DNA of 64,000 bases from Ruminococcus sp. Phil15 (GCA_001940995.1 MSHC01000021.1:28403-92402); one strand, 5' to 3'; counted from the stretch's first letter, positions 50,136 to 58,891 are shown. Notes: generated by a model not told the origin, from the letters alone. Translations and numbers: made by a program.

Positions 50136-52217
50136 ATGAGTACCAGTGCAAACACAATGAAAAAGTCCGAGTGGAGAGAACTTATACCGCTTGTGGCAAT
50201 ATTCATTTTAAAAATAGTGCTTATGGGGCTTTTTTCTTCGGACTATCAGCAAAAGATGTTTGAACCGTTTGTTAACGAATGGCTGGATGGTCTTTCACGA
50301 GGAGAGCTTAATCCGTATCAGGCGTTTTATGACAGAGGGGAAAGCTTTGACTTCCCGTATCCCTGCGGAATGCTTATTATAATGAGCATAGGCGCATTTG
50401 TCAATAGACTGTTTCCGTCAGCGCCCATGTTCATTCATAATGTGATTTTCAAGTTCCCGCTTCTTGTTTTTGATACAATCGGATATATAGTCCTGAAAAA
50501 GCTGTATCCCGGAAAAAGAAGGAATTGCTTTTACATATACCTCTTATCTCCTATCGTTCTATATAGTGTGTTTATGCACGGACAGCTCGACATTATCCCA
50601 ATGGTGCTTCTTTTGGTATCGCTGTATAATATTTCGGGATCGTATTCTAGCCGTAGGTTTGCCCTTTCGGTGACTTTTCTTGCGGCTTCTGTCACGACGA
50701 AGCTTCATATTATCGCAGTAGTTCCGCTCATAATAATATATATATTCAAAAGATTCGGCAGCTTTAAGGCTCTGATATATACAGTCACCCTTTGCGTTGC
50801 CGATGGACTTGCTCTGAGCCTTATCGGAGGCAATGGATTTATGGAGGGCGTTGTTTTTAACCGAGAGGTAAACAGTGCCTTGCTTGTTGTGTTTGAATTT
50901 GGTACGCTCAATCTTTATCTTTCGCTGTTTGCTATCGGCTTCATCTATTTGTATATACTGAATTTGAAGCTTATAAACAGAGAAGTCCTGTTTACGCTGT
51001 GCGGAATGATATTTGCGGTTTTTCTTGCACTGTGCTTCCCAATGCCTGCGTGGTATACATGGGTAGTGCCGTTTATGGCTGTGTTCCTGATAAATGTTAA
51101 TTCCCGTACAGATTCGTTCTGGATGCACTTTTTCCTCAATGGCGCCTACTTGCTGTATTTCGTGTTCTTCCATAAAAGAGCGGGAGTATGCGATCTCTAT
51201 TTTTGCGGAATAAGCTGCGATTTTCTTAAAGTCGATAGCCCGACCCTCGTAAATATTTGTTTTACTGTCCTTACCTGTATTCTTGTTTGGAATATTTATA
51301 TCATGCATAAGCTCGGTATTGCGAATATGGGAATATACAGATTCCATGACAAGAATTTTGTTATCGGAATAAGCGGCGACAGCGGTGCCGGCAAATCAAC
51401 AATGCAGCAGAAGCTTTCTTCGCTTTTTATGCGCAATTACCTGCTTGTCATTGAGGGCGATGGAGACCATAAATGGGAGCGTGGTGACGAGAACTGGAAT
51501 GAATACACCCATTTAGACCCGAAAGCAAATTTTCTTTACCGTCAGGCTCAGGATATACTAAAGCTGAAAAAAAGCGAATGTGTTCGTAGAGTCGATTACG
51601 ACCATTCTACGGGAAGATTTACAGAGGAAAAGATAATAGTCCCCAAGAAATTTATCTCTATCAGTGGTTTGCATACCCTTTATCTTCCTCAGCTCCGTGA
51701 AAGCCTTGATTTGAAGATTTTCTTAGAAGCCGATGAGGAACTGCGTTGCTATTGGAAGGTCAGCCGTGATTCAGGCGAAAGGGCGCAAACCGAGGAGGAC
51801 ATCAGAAGAAAAATATGCGAGAGATATGAAGACGCAAAAAAGTATATTATTCCTCAGAAGGAATATGCAGATATTGTTTTTCGCCATACGTTGGAGAGCA
51901 AAGATCCGCTTCGTATCGGAATGCAAATATGGGTAAATACGCAGATAGATATAGGCGATATTATTGAAGCGCTTCATAATCTCGGCGTAGATATTGAATA
52001 CTCGTTCTCGGAAAACCTGCGTTATCAGGTGGTTGAGTATCATCCGTCTGAGAATGGCGGTGATCCGGAAATTGATTTTAAAAAGCTGTACTATAACATA
52101 GTAGAGTCGAACTATGAGATACTCGGAGTGGATTTCAAAGCCGATGATATAGCTGACGGAATTGAAAAGCTTATAATAATGCGTGCGCTGAGTGAAAAAA
52201 TGAGGTTTTCAATATGA
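50136..52217 (+). CDS. GT-C membrane protein fused to uridine-kinase-like domain
   Basis: A 693-residue fusion. Residues 1-~395 form about ten membrane helices with FDFPYPCGMLIIM and MHGQLDIIPM, as in polyprenyl-sugar-dependent GT-C mannosyltransferases. After a short linker, residues ~410-600 are a P-loop kinase of the uridine kinase/phosphoribulokinase type, with Walker A GISGDSGAGKST, a catalytic-region Asp in VDYDHSTGRF, and the motif FISISGLHTLY. A C-terminal ~90 residues follow. The kinase would be cytosolic and tethered at the membrane. I know of no standard family with this fusion. It may phosphorylate the substrate that the same cluster activates. Confidence 0.75.
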   Translation: MSTSANTMKKSEWRELIPLVAIFILKIVLMGLFSSDYQQKMFEPFVNEWLDGLSRGELNPYQAFYDRGESFDFPYPCGMLIIMSIGAFVNRLFPSAPMFIHNVIFKFPLLVFDTIGYIVLKKLYPGKRRNCFYIYLLSPIVLYSVFMHGQLDIIPMVLLLVSLYNISGSYSSRRFALSVTFLAASVTTKLHIIAVVPLIIIYIFKRFGSFKALIYTVTLCVADGLALSLIGGNGFMEGVVFNREVNSALLVVFEFGTLNLYLSLFAIGFIYLYILNLKLINREVLFTLCGMIFAVFLALCFPMPAWYTWVVPFMAVFLINVNSRTDSFWMHFFLNGAYLLYFVFFHKRAGVCDLYFCGISCDFLKVDSPTLVNICFTVLTCILVWNIYIMHKLGIANMGIYRFHDKNFVIGISGDSGAGKSTMQQKLSSLFMRNYLLVIEGDGDHKWERGDENWNEYTHLDPKANFLYRQAQDILKLKKSECVRRVDYDHSTGRFTEEKIIVPKKFISISGLHTLYLPQLRESLDLKIFLEADEELRCYWKVSRDSGERAQTEEDIRRKICERYEDAKKYIIPQKEYADIVFRHTLESKDPLRIGMQIWVNTQIDIGDIIEALHNLGVDIEYSFSENLRYQVVEYHPSENGGDPEIDFKKLYYNIVESNYEILGVDFKADDIADGIEKLIIMRALSEKMRFSI

Positions 52218-52891
52218 GGGCTGTAATATTTGATATTGATGATACGTTATATCCGTATGACGTATGCGATAAAAAGGGTATGAACGAGCTTTATGCCGCT
52301 TTTCTCGAATATAAGGAGATGTCCCGCAGCGAATTTGATTTGCTTGTGTCACAGGCTAAAAAAGCCGTAAAGTTACGCACAGGGAATACAGCGGCAAGTC
52401 ATAACAGAATGTTGTACGTTCAGGCTATGTGCGAACTGAGAGGTATATTTTCACCCGAAAAGTGTATAAGGCTCTATAACAGCTATTGGGATGCCTTTCT
52501 TGATAATATGCGTTTGTATGACGGTGCGATAGAGCTTCTGGAAAAGCTTAAAACAATGGGCGTAGCAATAGGGTTTTGCACAGACCTTACTGTTCATATT
52601 CAAATGAGAAAGCTTGTTAAACTCGGTATATCGCATATTCCGAACGCAGTGGTCACAAGCGAGGAATGCGGGTTCGAAAAACCGGATAAGAGTATGTTTA
52701 TCACGATGCTTGAAAAGCTTCATGCCTCGCCGAGCGAAGCAATAATGGTAGGGGATAGCATAGAAAAGGATATGGAGGGTGCCGCAAATTGCGGAATATA
52801 CCCTGTGCTTTTCGGGAAAAAGTCGGACAAATATGAGTATGCAGAGAATTTTGAAGCCCTGTATAAAATTCTGGAAGGAATATGCAGATGA
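52214..52891 (+). CDS. HAD family phosphatase
   Basis: A 225-residue HAD hydrolase with all four motifs: DIDDTLYPYD (nucleophile and acid), FCTDLT (Thr), FEKPDKSMF (Lys), and VGDSIEKDMEG (metal-binding Asp). The helical cap at about residues 15-85 is the C1 type. It overlaps the kinase-fusion gene by four bases. It is likely to dephosphorylate a sugar or polyol phosphate in the pathway; substrate specificity cannot be read from sequence. Confidence 0.85.
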   Translation: MRAVIFDIDDTLYPYDVCDKKGMNELYAAFLEYKEMSRSEFDLLVSQAKKAVKLRTGNTAASHNRMLYVQAMCELRGIFSPEKCIRLYNSYWDAFLDNMRLYDGAIELLEKLKTMGVAIGFCTDLTVHIQMRKLVKLGISHIPNAVVTSEECGFEKPDKSMFITMLEKLHASPSEAIMVGDSIEKDMEGAANCGIYPVLFGKKSDKYEYAENFEALYKILEGICR

Positions 52892-53304
52892 ATGAGTTCT
52901 TAAAAAAATTCAGCATTAAGGAATGTGCCAAGTTCCTCGTGGGCGGAGGAAGCGCAGTATTAACTGATTTTACGCTGTATTATCTGCTTATGCACTTGGG
53001 CATGGGAACGGATATCTCGAAGCTTATATCTTATGTCTCAGGAGCGGCGGTAGGCTTTGTTATCAACAAGCTGTGGACTTTCCAAAGCAAGAAATTCAAA
53101 ACCTCTGAGATTGTAAAATACATAATCCTTTATGCTGTATCAGCAGTTGCAAATTCGCTGGTGAATAATCTGGTGCTGAGGATTTTCAGTATATCCTTGA
53201 TTGCGTTTCTTGCCGCAACGGGAGTAAGCACGGTGATAAACTTTCTCGGGCAAAAGTTTTTTGTCTTTACAAAGGAAAAGTCCGATAAATGTGTGTTGAA
53301 ATAA
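52882..53304 (+). CDS. GtrA family membrane protein
   Basis: A 140-residue protein with four membrane helices and the GtrA signature (FLVGGGSAVLTDFTLYYLL, VGFVINKLWTFQSK). GtrA proteins are thought to flip or hand over polyprenyl-phosphate sugars to GT-C enzymes. It sits beside a DPM1-like GT2, the usual partner pair: GT2 loads the lipid and GtrA moves it, so the GT-C enzymes of this operon can use it. It overlaps the HAD gene by 10 bases. Confidence 0.88.
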   Translation: MQMNEFLKKFSIKECAKFLVGGGSAVLTDFTLYYLLMHLGMGTDISKLISYVSGAAVGFVINKLWTFQSKKFKTSEIVKYIILYAVSAVANSLVNNLVLRIFSISLIAFLAATGVSTVINFLGQKFFVFTKEKSDKCVLK

Positions 53305-53327
53305 ATATAAAACAGGGAGAAGCAGTT

Positions 53328-54056
53328 ATGTTGTTTTCAATTATTATTCCTTGCTACAATGAGGAGAAGAATATCCCATTGCTGCTTAGCAGGTTTTCTG
53401 AGGTTATCAAAGAACGTCAAGATATCGAGGTTTTGCTTGTTGATAACGGTTCTACGGATAATTCCGCAGAGGTATTGAATAGGCTAATAGGCGAATATAG
53501 CTTTGCACGAAAGGTCACGGTGGAGGTAAACCAAGGCTACGGATACGGGATTCTTAGCGGACTTGCCCAAGCAAAAGGGGATTTTCTTGGCTGGACTCAC
53601 GCCGATATGCAGACCGACCCGCTTGACGTTGTAAAGGCTGTCGATATAATAAAAAAGAATAAGTGCAAAAAGAACATTTATGTGAAAGGAAAAAGACGTG
53701 GAAGAAGTCTGTTTGACCTTGTTTTCACATGGGGAATGGGCGTGTTTGAAACGCTGTACTTGGGTGAAAAGCTCTCAGACATAAATGCACAGCCCAATAT
53801 GTTCAGCAGAAGCTTTTATGAGAAATGGATAGATCCGCCTTACGATTTTTCGCTGGATCTTTACGCTTTTTATTTGGCGAGAAAAAAGCATTGCAGACTA
53901 ATAAGATTTGACGTGTTTTTTCCAAAGCGTATCCATGGAGAGTCCAAGTGGAATACGGGATTTAAGTCAAAGCTGAAATTTATCAAAAGAACCTTGGATT
54001 TTTCGGTAAGCCTGAAAAATAGAATAAAAAGCAATAAAGGGGATAATGAGGTATGA
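53328..54056 (+). CDS. DPM1-like polyprenyl-phosphate glycosyltransferase (GT2)
   Basis: A 242-residue GT-A enzyme: FSIIIPCYNEEKNI, VDNGSTDNSAEVL, the DxD-type THADMQTDPLD and KRIHGESKW. This is the pattern of dolichyl- or polyprenyl-phosphate mannose or glucose synthases that load a lipid carrier. The start is ATG 53328 behind GGGAG; the ORF-track start overlaps GtrA and adds 13 residues. It lies directly after gtrA. Confidence 0.85.
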   Translation: MLFSIIIPCYNEEKNIPLLLSRFSEVIKERQDIEVLLVDNGSTDNSAEVLNRLIGEYSFARKVTVEVNQGYGYGILSGLAQAKGDFLGWTHADMQTDPLDVVKAVDIIKKNKCKKNIYVKGKRRGRSLFDLVFTWGMGVFETLYLGEKLSDINAQPNMFSRSFYEKWIDPPYDFSLDLYAFYLARKKHCRLIRFDVFFPKRIHGESKWNTGFKSKLKFIKRTLDFSVSLKNRIKSNKGDNEV

Positions 54057-54694
54057 CAGAATATATTGCACACAGAATAAATACTGTCAGAGAACTTCAC
54101 GAAGTTCCGTGCGAATACGGCGTGGAGCTTGATTTGAGAGATGACTGTGACGGCAGTATCTACATAAACCACGATCCGTTTGTTAGGGGAGAATCCTTTG
54201 AGGAGTATCTCAAGATATATTCCCAAAATCAAAGGGGAACAATGATACTTAACGTCAAAAGCGAGCGTATCGAGCATAAGGTGCTTGAGCTTATCAAAAA
54301 ATACGGGATCGAAAAATACTTTTTCCTTGACAGCAGTTTTCCTATGATAAAGCTATTATCCGATAGTGGGGGGAAGAATATTGCGCTGAGATTTTCGGAG
54401 TATGAGGGAATGGACACCGCTTTGGCAATGAAAAATAAAATTGACTGGGTGTGGGTCGATTGCTTTTCGATACTCCCTCTGAACAAAATGGTTTACTCCA
54501 AATTAAAAGAATTGAATTACAAAATATGTGTTGTATCTCCCGAGTTACAAGGACAGCCTGAAAAAATTGAGGAGTATGGACGGTATATGGCGGATAACGG
54601 TATTGTTCCCGATGCCGTATGCACAAAGCAGTGTAATATCGAAAAATGGAAAAATATTCTGAGCAAGGAGAACGCTTTAGATGCTAAATATTAA
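54053..54694 (+). CDS. GDPD-like phosphodiesterase
   Basis: A 213-residue TIM-barrel protein related to glycerophosphodiester phosphodiesterases. The active-site set is recognisable: AHRINT near the N-terminus (His-Arg), GVELDLRD (Glu and Asp metal ligands) and INHDPF (His-Asp), with a Lys in NVKSE. It is shorter than usual GDPDs and has no signal peptide, so it is cytosolic. In a glycan-precursor operon it may cut or form a phosphodiester intermediate. It overlaps the GT2 gene by four bases. Confidence 0.7.
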   Translation: MTEYIAHRINTVRELHEVPCEYGVELDLRDDCDGSIYINHDPFVRGESFEEYLKIYSQNQRGTMILNVKSERIEHKVLELIKKYGIEKYFFLDSSFPMIKLLSDSGGKNIALRFSEYEGMDTALAMKNKIDWVWVDCFSILPLNKMVYSKLKELNYKICVVSPELQGQPEKIEEYGRYMADNGIVPDAVCTKQCNIEKWKNILSKENALDAKY

Positions 54695-55718
54695 TGAAAT
54701 TAATGCTAAGGAGCTTTCATATATGTCCAAATGGGCAAGCTGCTGCGAGGACATTGTGCAGGCAGGAGGGGGAAATACTTCCGTAAAGCAGGACAACGGA
54801 GTGATGCTTATTAAAGCATCCGGATACTCCCTTTCCGACGTTACCGTAAGCGAGGGCTATTCCGCTGTCAATCTTCGCATGATAAGCGAGTGCGTGTATA
54901 GTGACTATTGCAATGATATACCAAAAGAAGCGCTAATCAGCGGCAAAAGACCGTCAATCGAAACGTTTCTTCATTCAATGACAAAAAAGTATACCATACA
55001 CACCCACCCTCTTTGCGTCACAAGGCTTGCAGTGAGGAAAGATGGTATGGATACATTAAAAAAGCTGTTTCCCCAGTCGGTTACCGTTGGGTATGCAGTT
55101 CCGGGTATCGCCCTTGCAAGGAAGATAGCCGAAGCAATGAAACGCAGCGGTAATGCTGACGTTGTGTTTTTGCAGAATCATGGGCTTATCGTAAGCGCCG
55201 ACACCCCGAAAGAAGCTGTTAAGCTCCATACCGAGGTTATAACAAGAATTTGCGGTTTTCTCGAAATGCCTTCGGAAAAATTTCTGCTTGCCTGTAGATT
55301 GTTTGAAACCATGCATTCTGCAGATAACGAAATGATAGTATGTCCCGTCGATAATGAGTATGTAAGTCGGGCGCTTAAAATTACAGACGGCAGGGAGTGG
55401 GAATATAGGTATTCTCCAGATTGCGTGGTCTACTGCGGCGAAAGGTTTGCCGTCCTTAATTCGGATGATAAAATACAGGAACAGCTAGCTTCGTTTATTT
55501 CAGACCACGGAATGCCAAAGGTTATAATATGCGGGGGACTTGCGTTCGTCACAGCCAAAAATGTAAAGAGCTTTAAGGATACCGAGAGCGTACTCGGCTT
55601 TACCGCAAAAATATTTATGAGTGAACAGGAAAACGATGTTAACGTACTGGGTCAATCAGATTGCGCCATGCTTTTGAATTGGGAACCGGAAAAATATCGC
55701 AGGCGTGTGAATTCCTGA
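54681..55718 (+). CDS. Class II aldolase family protein
   Basis: A 345-residue protein. The first ~210 residues are a class II aldolase/adducin domain with QAGGGNTSVK (phosphate loop), metal-binding HTHPL and a later QNHGL motif. The last ~130 residues (PDCVVYCGERFAVL, MPKVIICGGLAFVTAKN) resemble the linker module seen in RhaD-type aldolase-dehydrogenase fusions, but the dehydrogenase is absent. It could make or break a phosphorylated sugar used by the kinase and nucleotidyltransferases. It is the last gene, overlapping the GDPD-like gene by 14 bases. Confidence 0.78.
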   Translation: MLNINEINAKELSYMSKWASCCEDIVQAGGGNTSVKQDNGVMLIKASGYSLSDVTVSEGYSAVNLRMISECVYSDYCNDIPKEALISGKRPSIETFLHSMTKKYTIHTHPLCVTRLAVRKDGMDTLKKLFPQSVTVGYAVPGIALARKIAEAMKRSGNADVVFLQNHGLIVSADTPKEAVKLHTEVITRICGFLEMPSEKFLLACRLFETMHSADNEMIVCPVDNEYVSRALKITDGREWEYRYSPDCVVYCGERFAVLNSDDKIQEQLASFISDHGMPKVIICGGLAFVTAKNVKSFKDTESVLGFTAKIFMSEQENDVNVLGQSDCAMLLNWEPEKYRRRVNS

Positions 55719-55868
55719 TATCCAAACGACCCGGATAAGTCTATCGCTGTCAAAGCTTAATATAGACTGAAATATGGCCAAATGCAAACCCAACGGATTT
55801 ATTCCGATGAGCTAATGCCGGTAGTCAATATAAAATGAGGCGCAAAAAAACCATAGCGCCGCTCCGCC
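55719..55868. other. Intergenic region after the glycan operon
   Basis: 150 bases with no gene. It contains a short GGCGC/GCGCC hairpin around 55842-55860. The strongest hairpin lies just downstream, inside the 3' end of the TOPRIM-type ORF. Confidence 0.5.
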
Positions 55869-56648
55869 TTAAATTATCTGTGTAACAAACTGAGGGAAGC
55901 CCTTTTCACAAGGGCTTCCCTCAGTTTTCAAAAAACGGGAGCAGAGATTTTTTCTCTGCCTCAGATATTCTTCCTTTTGCTTATGCGGAACGGCAGGCAA
56001 AGGTTTAACACCATTCTGAGCTTTCAGGCATTCGTTCCAGTCCTTAAACTCAGGTGCAAGCCGTTTAACGTTTGAATATCCGTTTTCATGAAGAATATCC
56101 CTTAGACGGTCAACAGCCTCAATTCCACCCTCATCGTTATCTACACAAAGTATAATTCCACGGAGGTTAGAATGGTTCTTCAAAGCCGTTAAAACAGCGT
56201 TTTCATAGACACCGTTCATTGCAATATATGAGTGCTGCTGCCAGTCTTTCGGATAGAGGGTGAGGAAACTCATCATATCTATGGGAGCTTCAAACACAAA
56301 CAGCTTTTCCGACTTACCGAAGTGAGAAAAGCTGTATCTTGTGTCCGAACCCTCGCAGGTTATGCGGAATGCATTCCCAAAAGAATTGGTTGAACGCTTG
56401 CTTGCCTGTCTTGGAACTCTGTTTTCATCAATGCCCACAAAGACCGCATTGTGATGTTCCTTATCCTCATAGAGAGTATGTTGCTTTGCAAAATGGCTGA
56501 TAATATCGGGAGAAATGAATCTTTGCTTGATTAGGTAAGCGAAAACTCTATGCATATTCGGATTTGCGACCGGAAGCTTGAAATCTTTCTTTTTTTCCTT
56601 TGCAGTAGCTTTCGGCGGACTGTGGGACAGCGGAGTTACTGCTGTCAC
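55869..56648 (-). pseudogene. DUF3991/TOPRIM protein, C-terminal part of a split gene
   Basis: A 259-residue ORF equivalent to the middle and end of the DUF3991-TOPRIM proteins of Firmicute conjugative elements. The DUF3991 part is MHRVFAYLIKQRFISPDIISHF, with KRSTNSFGNAFRITCEGSD. The TOPRIM core shows FEAPIDMM, GIILCVDNDEGG and EFKDWNECL. Usually this is fused to the CHC2-like domain encoded by the next ORF. Here the two are separated by a GTGA overlap, and the tail is short and runs into a perfect hairpin. It is probably a broken remnant, but translational coupling of two functional parts is possible. Confidence 0.65.
55888..55926. terminator. Perfect 17-bp inverted repeat
   Basis: AACTGAGGGAAGCCCTT and AAGGGCTTCCCTCAGTT surround a TTCAC loop. 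It is within the coding end of the split TOPRIM ORF and downstream of the glycan operon. It could terminate either strand, although the T-runs are short. Confidence 0.65.
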
Positions 56649-56914
56649 AGCAATTCCTGCACCGCCGTCTGAAAGTCCATATCATAGAATTCCTGCATAA
56701 ATTTTATTGCTCCGCCGCCGACCTGATTTTTATGGTCAAACCAGGTCGAGCCACAGAGCGTTATGCTGTCGTGCTTTCCTGAGCTGTCATAGTAAATGAG
56801 CTTATGCTCTCTGCCGACACGTTCTAATTTTTCACCTCTCATTCGTAAAAACTCCGCTAAATCTACGGAGTTTGCTATTACTTTTTGTTCGTCTGTGAAT
56901 GGGATATATGGCAT
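56645..56914 (-). pseudogene. CHC2-like N-terminal part of the split DUF3991/TOPRIM gene
   Basis: An 89-residue ORF: MPYIPFTDEQKVIANSVDL is the standard start of these mobile-element proteins, followed by the degenerate zinc-finger-like segment SITLCGSTWFDHKNQVGGG and FMQEFYDMDFQTAVQELL. In relatives the text continues in frame into DUF3991; here a TGA ends it and the second ORF resumes one frame away at an overlapping GTG. A ribosome binding site precedes the ATG (GGAGG). It is probably half of a frameshifted gene. Confidence 0.65.
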
Positions 56915-57016
56915 GGAAACCTCCTTTCGTGGGTTGATTTTTCGGGTTTGGTGTGGTATAATGAATGATAATATAATGAAATTTCTATTTTATATGAATG
57001 GAAGATGTGAGAAAAA

Positions 57017-57514
57017 GTGGAAATAAATAGTGAATTTATTGAAAATATAAATGGGATTGGTTGGTTTTGTAATTGTGGGAATAATATTCCTGAAAATTTG
57101 GGGCTAAAAGTTAAATCCGCAGGTGAAGCAAAGAAAACAATATCAAGTCTAAGATGGGAAAATATTATTCTCGATAATCAAGGAGAATTGACATCTCAGT
57201 TGTCAATTCGTTCTTGTAAAGGTTTGGGAAAAGAGTACCAAGAATGGAATGAGCTCGTAAAGAAAGTGAAAAGGTGTTATATGCCCATTTGGAGGAAAAC
57301 TTGGAACAAAGAACTTAAAAAAATAGAATTAGCAGATAAAGAAGTATTGGACAATGTTTGCTTTAATATATTGACATTAGTTATGGTTGATGTGTACAAA
57401 GATATTATTCCAGCCACACCGTTTTGGGAAAAACTTTTAGAAATATATCGTTTAGGATATCTTCCGTGTGGTTGGAAAGGAAAGAAAGATAAAGGAGTAT
57501 TTCTAGTGTACTAA
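57017..57514 (+). CDS. Orphan AT-rich gene, immunity-protein-like
   Basis: A 165-residue cytosolic protein with low GC compared with the window average. It begins MEINSEFIENINGIGWFCNCG and ends with GYLPCGWKGKKDKGVFLVY. I recall this start and end pattern from small bacterial proteins annotated near polymorphic toxins as immunity proteins, but I cannot confirm it. No toxin gene is nearby. The base composition suggests horizontal transfer. The start has no strong ribosome binding site (GAAAAAGTGG). A terminator follows. Confidence 0.5.
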   Translation: MEINSEFIENINGIGWFCNCGNNIPENLGLKVKSAGEAKKTISSLRWENIILDNQGELTSQLSIRSCKGLGKEYQEWNELVKKVKRCYMPIWRKTWNKELKKIELADKEVLDNVCFNILTLVMVDVYKDIIPATPFWEKLLEIYRLGYLPCGWKGKKDKGVFLVY

Positions 57515-57571
57515 CCCCAAATCGCTAATTGGATATTGCCTATAATTCTAATTTCTACCTCTAAAATATAG

Positions 57572-57600
57572 AAGGACTGAGTACCCCCTCAGTCCTTTTT
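57572..57600. terminator. Bidirectional terminator
   Basis: AAGGACTGAG and CTCAGTCCTT form a perfect 10-bp stem with T-rich flanks between the orphan gene and the converging small ORF. Confidence 0.8.
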
Positions 57601-57608
57601 CTGTTACC

Positions 57609-57899
57609 TCAATACTTCACATTCTCCGCAAATTTCACTATCAGCTGCGAAAAGCTCTGCCTTTCCATCATATCCGTACTGAGATATGCACCCGAAACAA
57701 CGGTCAGCTTGTTCTCCGAAAGCACAGCGTAAGTTTCGGTGTACCCGAACTGCGTCGCCATGCCGTCGGACTTCTGAACAGAGCCATAACGCTGATACTT
57801 GCCCTTAGAAACAACACTGCCGGTCATTCGGTAGCTTGACACAAAATCGTCCTCGTTTACCGTAAACTTTATCTCGTTTGCAATTTCGTCAAGTGACAT
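57609..57899 (-). CDS. Hypothetical small protein
   Basis: A 96-residue ORF with a plausible ATG and normal base composition. The sequence (MSLDEIANEIKFTVNEDDF, then KYQRYGSVQKSDG and VVSGAYLSTDMMERQSF) has no motif I recognise and no membrane helix. It starts next to the decayed region and may be a chromosomal gene outside it. Confidence 0.5.
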   Translation of the reverse strand: MSLDEIANEIKFTVNEDDFVSSYRMTGSVVSKGKYQRYGSVQKSDGMATQFGYTETYAVLSENKLTVVSGAYLSTDMMERQSFSQLIVKFAENVKY

Positions 57900-57979
57900 T
57901 TTGCCTTTCCTAATTAACTTTTTTGCCGTTTTTTCGCTTCCCTAAGGGTAGCATTATCATCAATATCCTTTGCAAATGC

Positions 57980-58088
57980 TTACAAAATCTGTTCATCGTC
58001 AAACAATGTCATCATAATATCCACAACCTCCTGTTCCTTATTTTCCGGATATTCTTTCAACACAGATAAACAATATTTAATTTTTATG
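57980..58088 (-). pseudogene. Short coding remnant, possibly Rpn/PD-(D/E)XK type
   Basis: On the minus strand an open stretch of about 36 codons ends LKEYPENKEQEVVDIM and MTLFDDEQIL, then stops. The text resembles the middle of Rpn-type recombination-promoting nucleases. It has no start codon and no N-terminal domain. The family call is weak; the coding character is better supported than the name. Confidence 0.3.
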
Positions 58089-58130
58089 TACTAATTCTAC
58101 AAATACGAATTTGTCCTTTTGTAAATTGTG

Positions 58131-58891
58131 CTAATAATCTGCCTTTGTTGTTTTGCTACATAAAGTAAATATATGTGTAGCAAATATAATTTGAATACAT
58201 GTGGAAATGGCAATTCCTACACCCTCATTAATTGATATCCCATAACTTACAATCGCATTACAAATAGAATGAAAGAGAATGCATGGTAATATACTTCCTC
58301 CTATTTTATTGATAGCTGCAAGTGAAAAGGCTGAGCCTACCGATGAAACTGCAAACCATAAATAATTCCCCGAATATTGATATGTGCCTTTAATAAAACA
58401 AAGTGGAATATGCCATACAATCCATATAGCACTATTTATCAAAGTGGCAACAAAAAATCCAAACTTTTTTCCAGTTTAGGTTGCAAATACCCTCTCCACC
58501 CAATTTCTTCAAGCCCACCAAATAATAACATTACAGGTGTAAAAACAACTACTTGCCACCAATTGCCAATGATACTTACATCACCAAATAAAAATGGTAT
58601 TCCAAATCGAATTGCCATAAAGATACCAATTAATAAAATTTCTAAAATTGGCTGATTAAACTTAAAAGAAGATTTTATAAAATAACATATTCCGCTTTCG
58701 TCAGATTCATTTTGCATAACAACATATCCACTGATTGCAGGAGCGCATACAGCAATGACATAAAAAATAATTCCTATATTGTATGTGGGATGTTCATATA
58801 ATCCTACTTTGCTTAAAATTATATCAAATCCCCAAAATAAATAGGTTATAGTGAATGTTAAAACCAAATATTGATAAATTTTTTTAGACAT
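58131..58891 (-). pseudogene. CPBP family intramembrane protease, frameshifted
   Basis: Two overlapping ORFs (58439-58891 and 58131-58442) together form one CPBP/CAAX-type protease of about 250 residues. The first holds the EExxxR motif (GGLEEIGWRGYLQP) and the second the His motifs WHIPL and LFHSICN. Adding one A to the run of six A in GGAAAAAAG (plus strand T6 at 58465-58470) restores LEKKFGFFVATLINSAIW, an ordinary family sequence. So a one-base deletion split the gene. It may be a mutation, a phase-variable tract, or a sequencing error. Confidence 0.85.

Noticed and set aside
50559-51347. 262-residue minus-strand ORF
   Set aside because: Antisense to the GT-C part of the fusion gene; composition is charged shadow sequence with no family motif.
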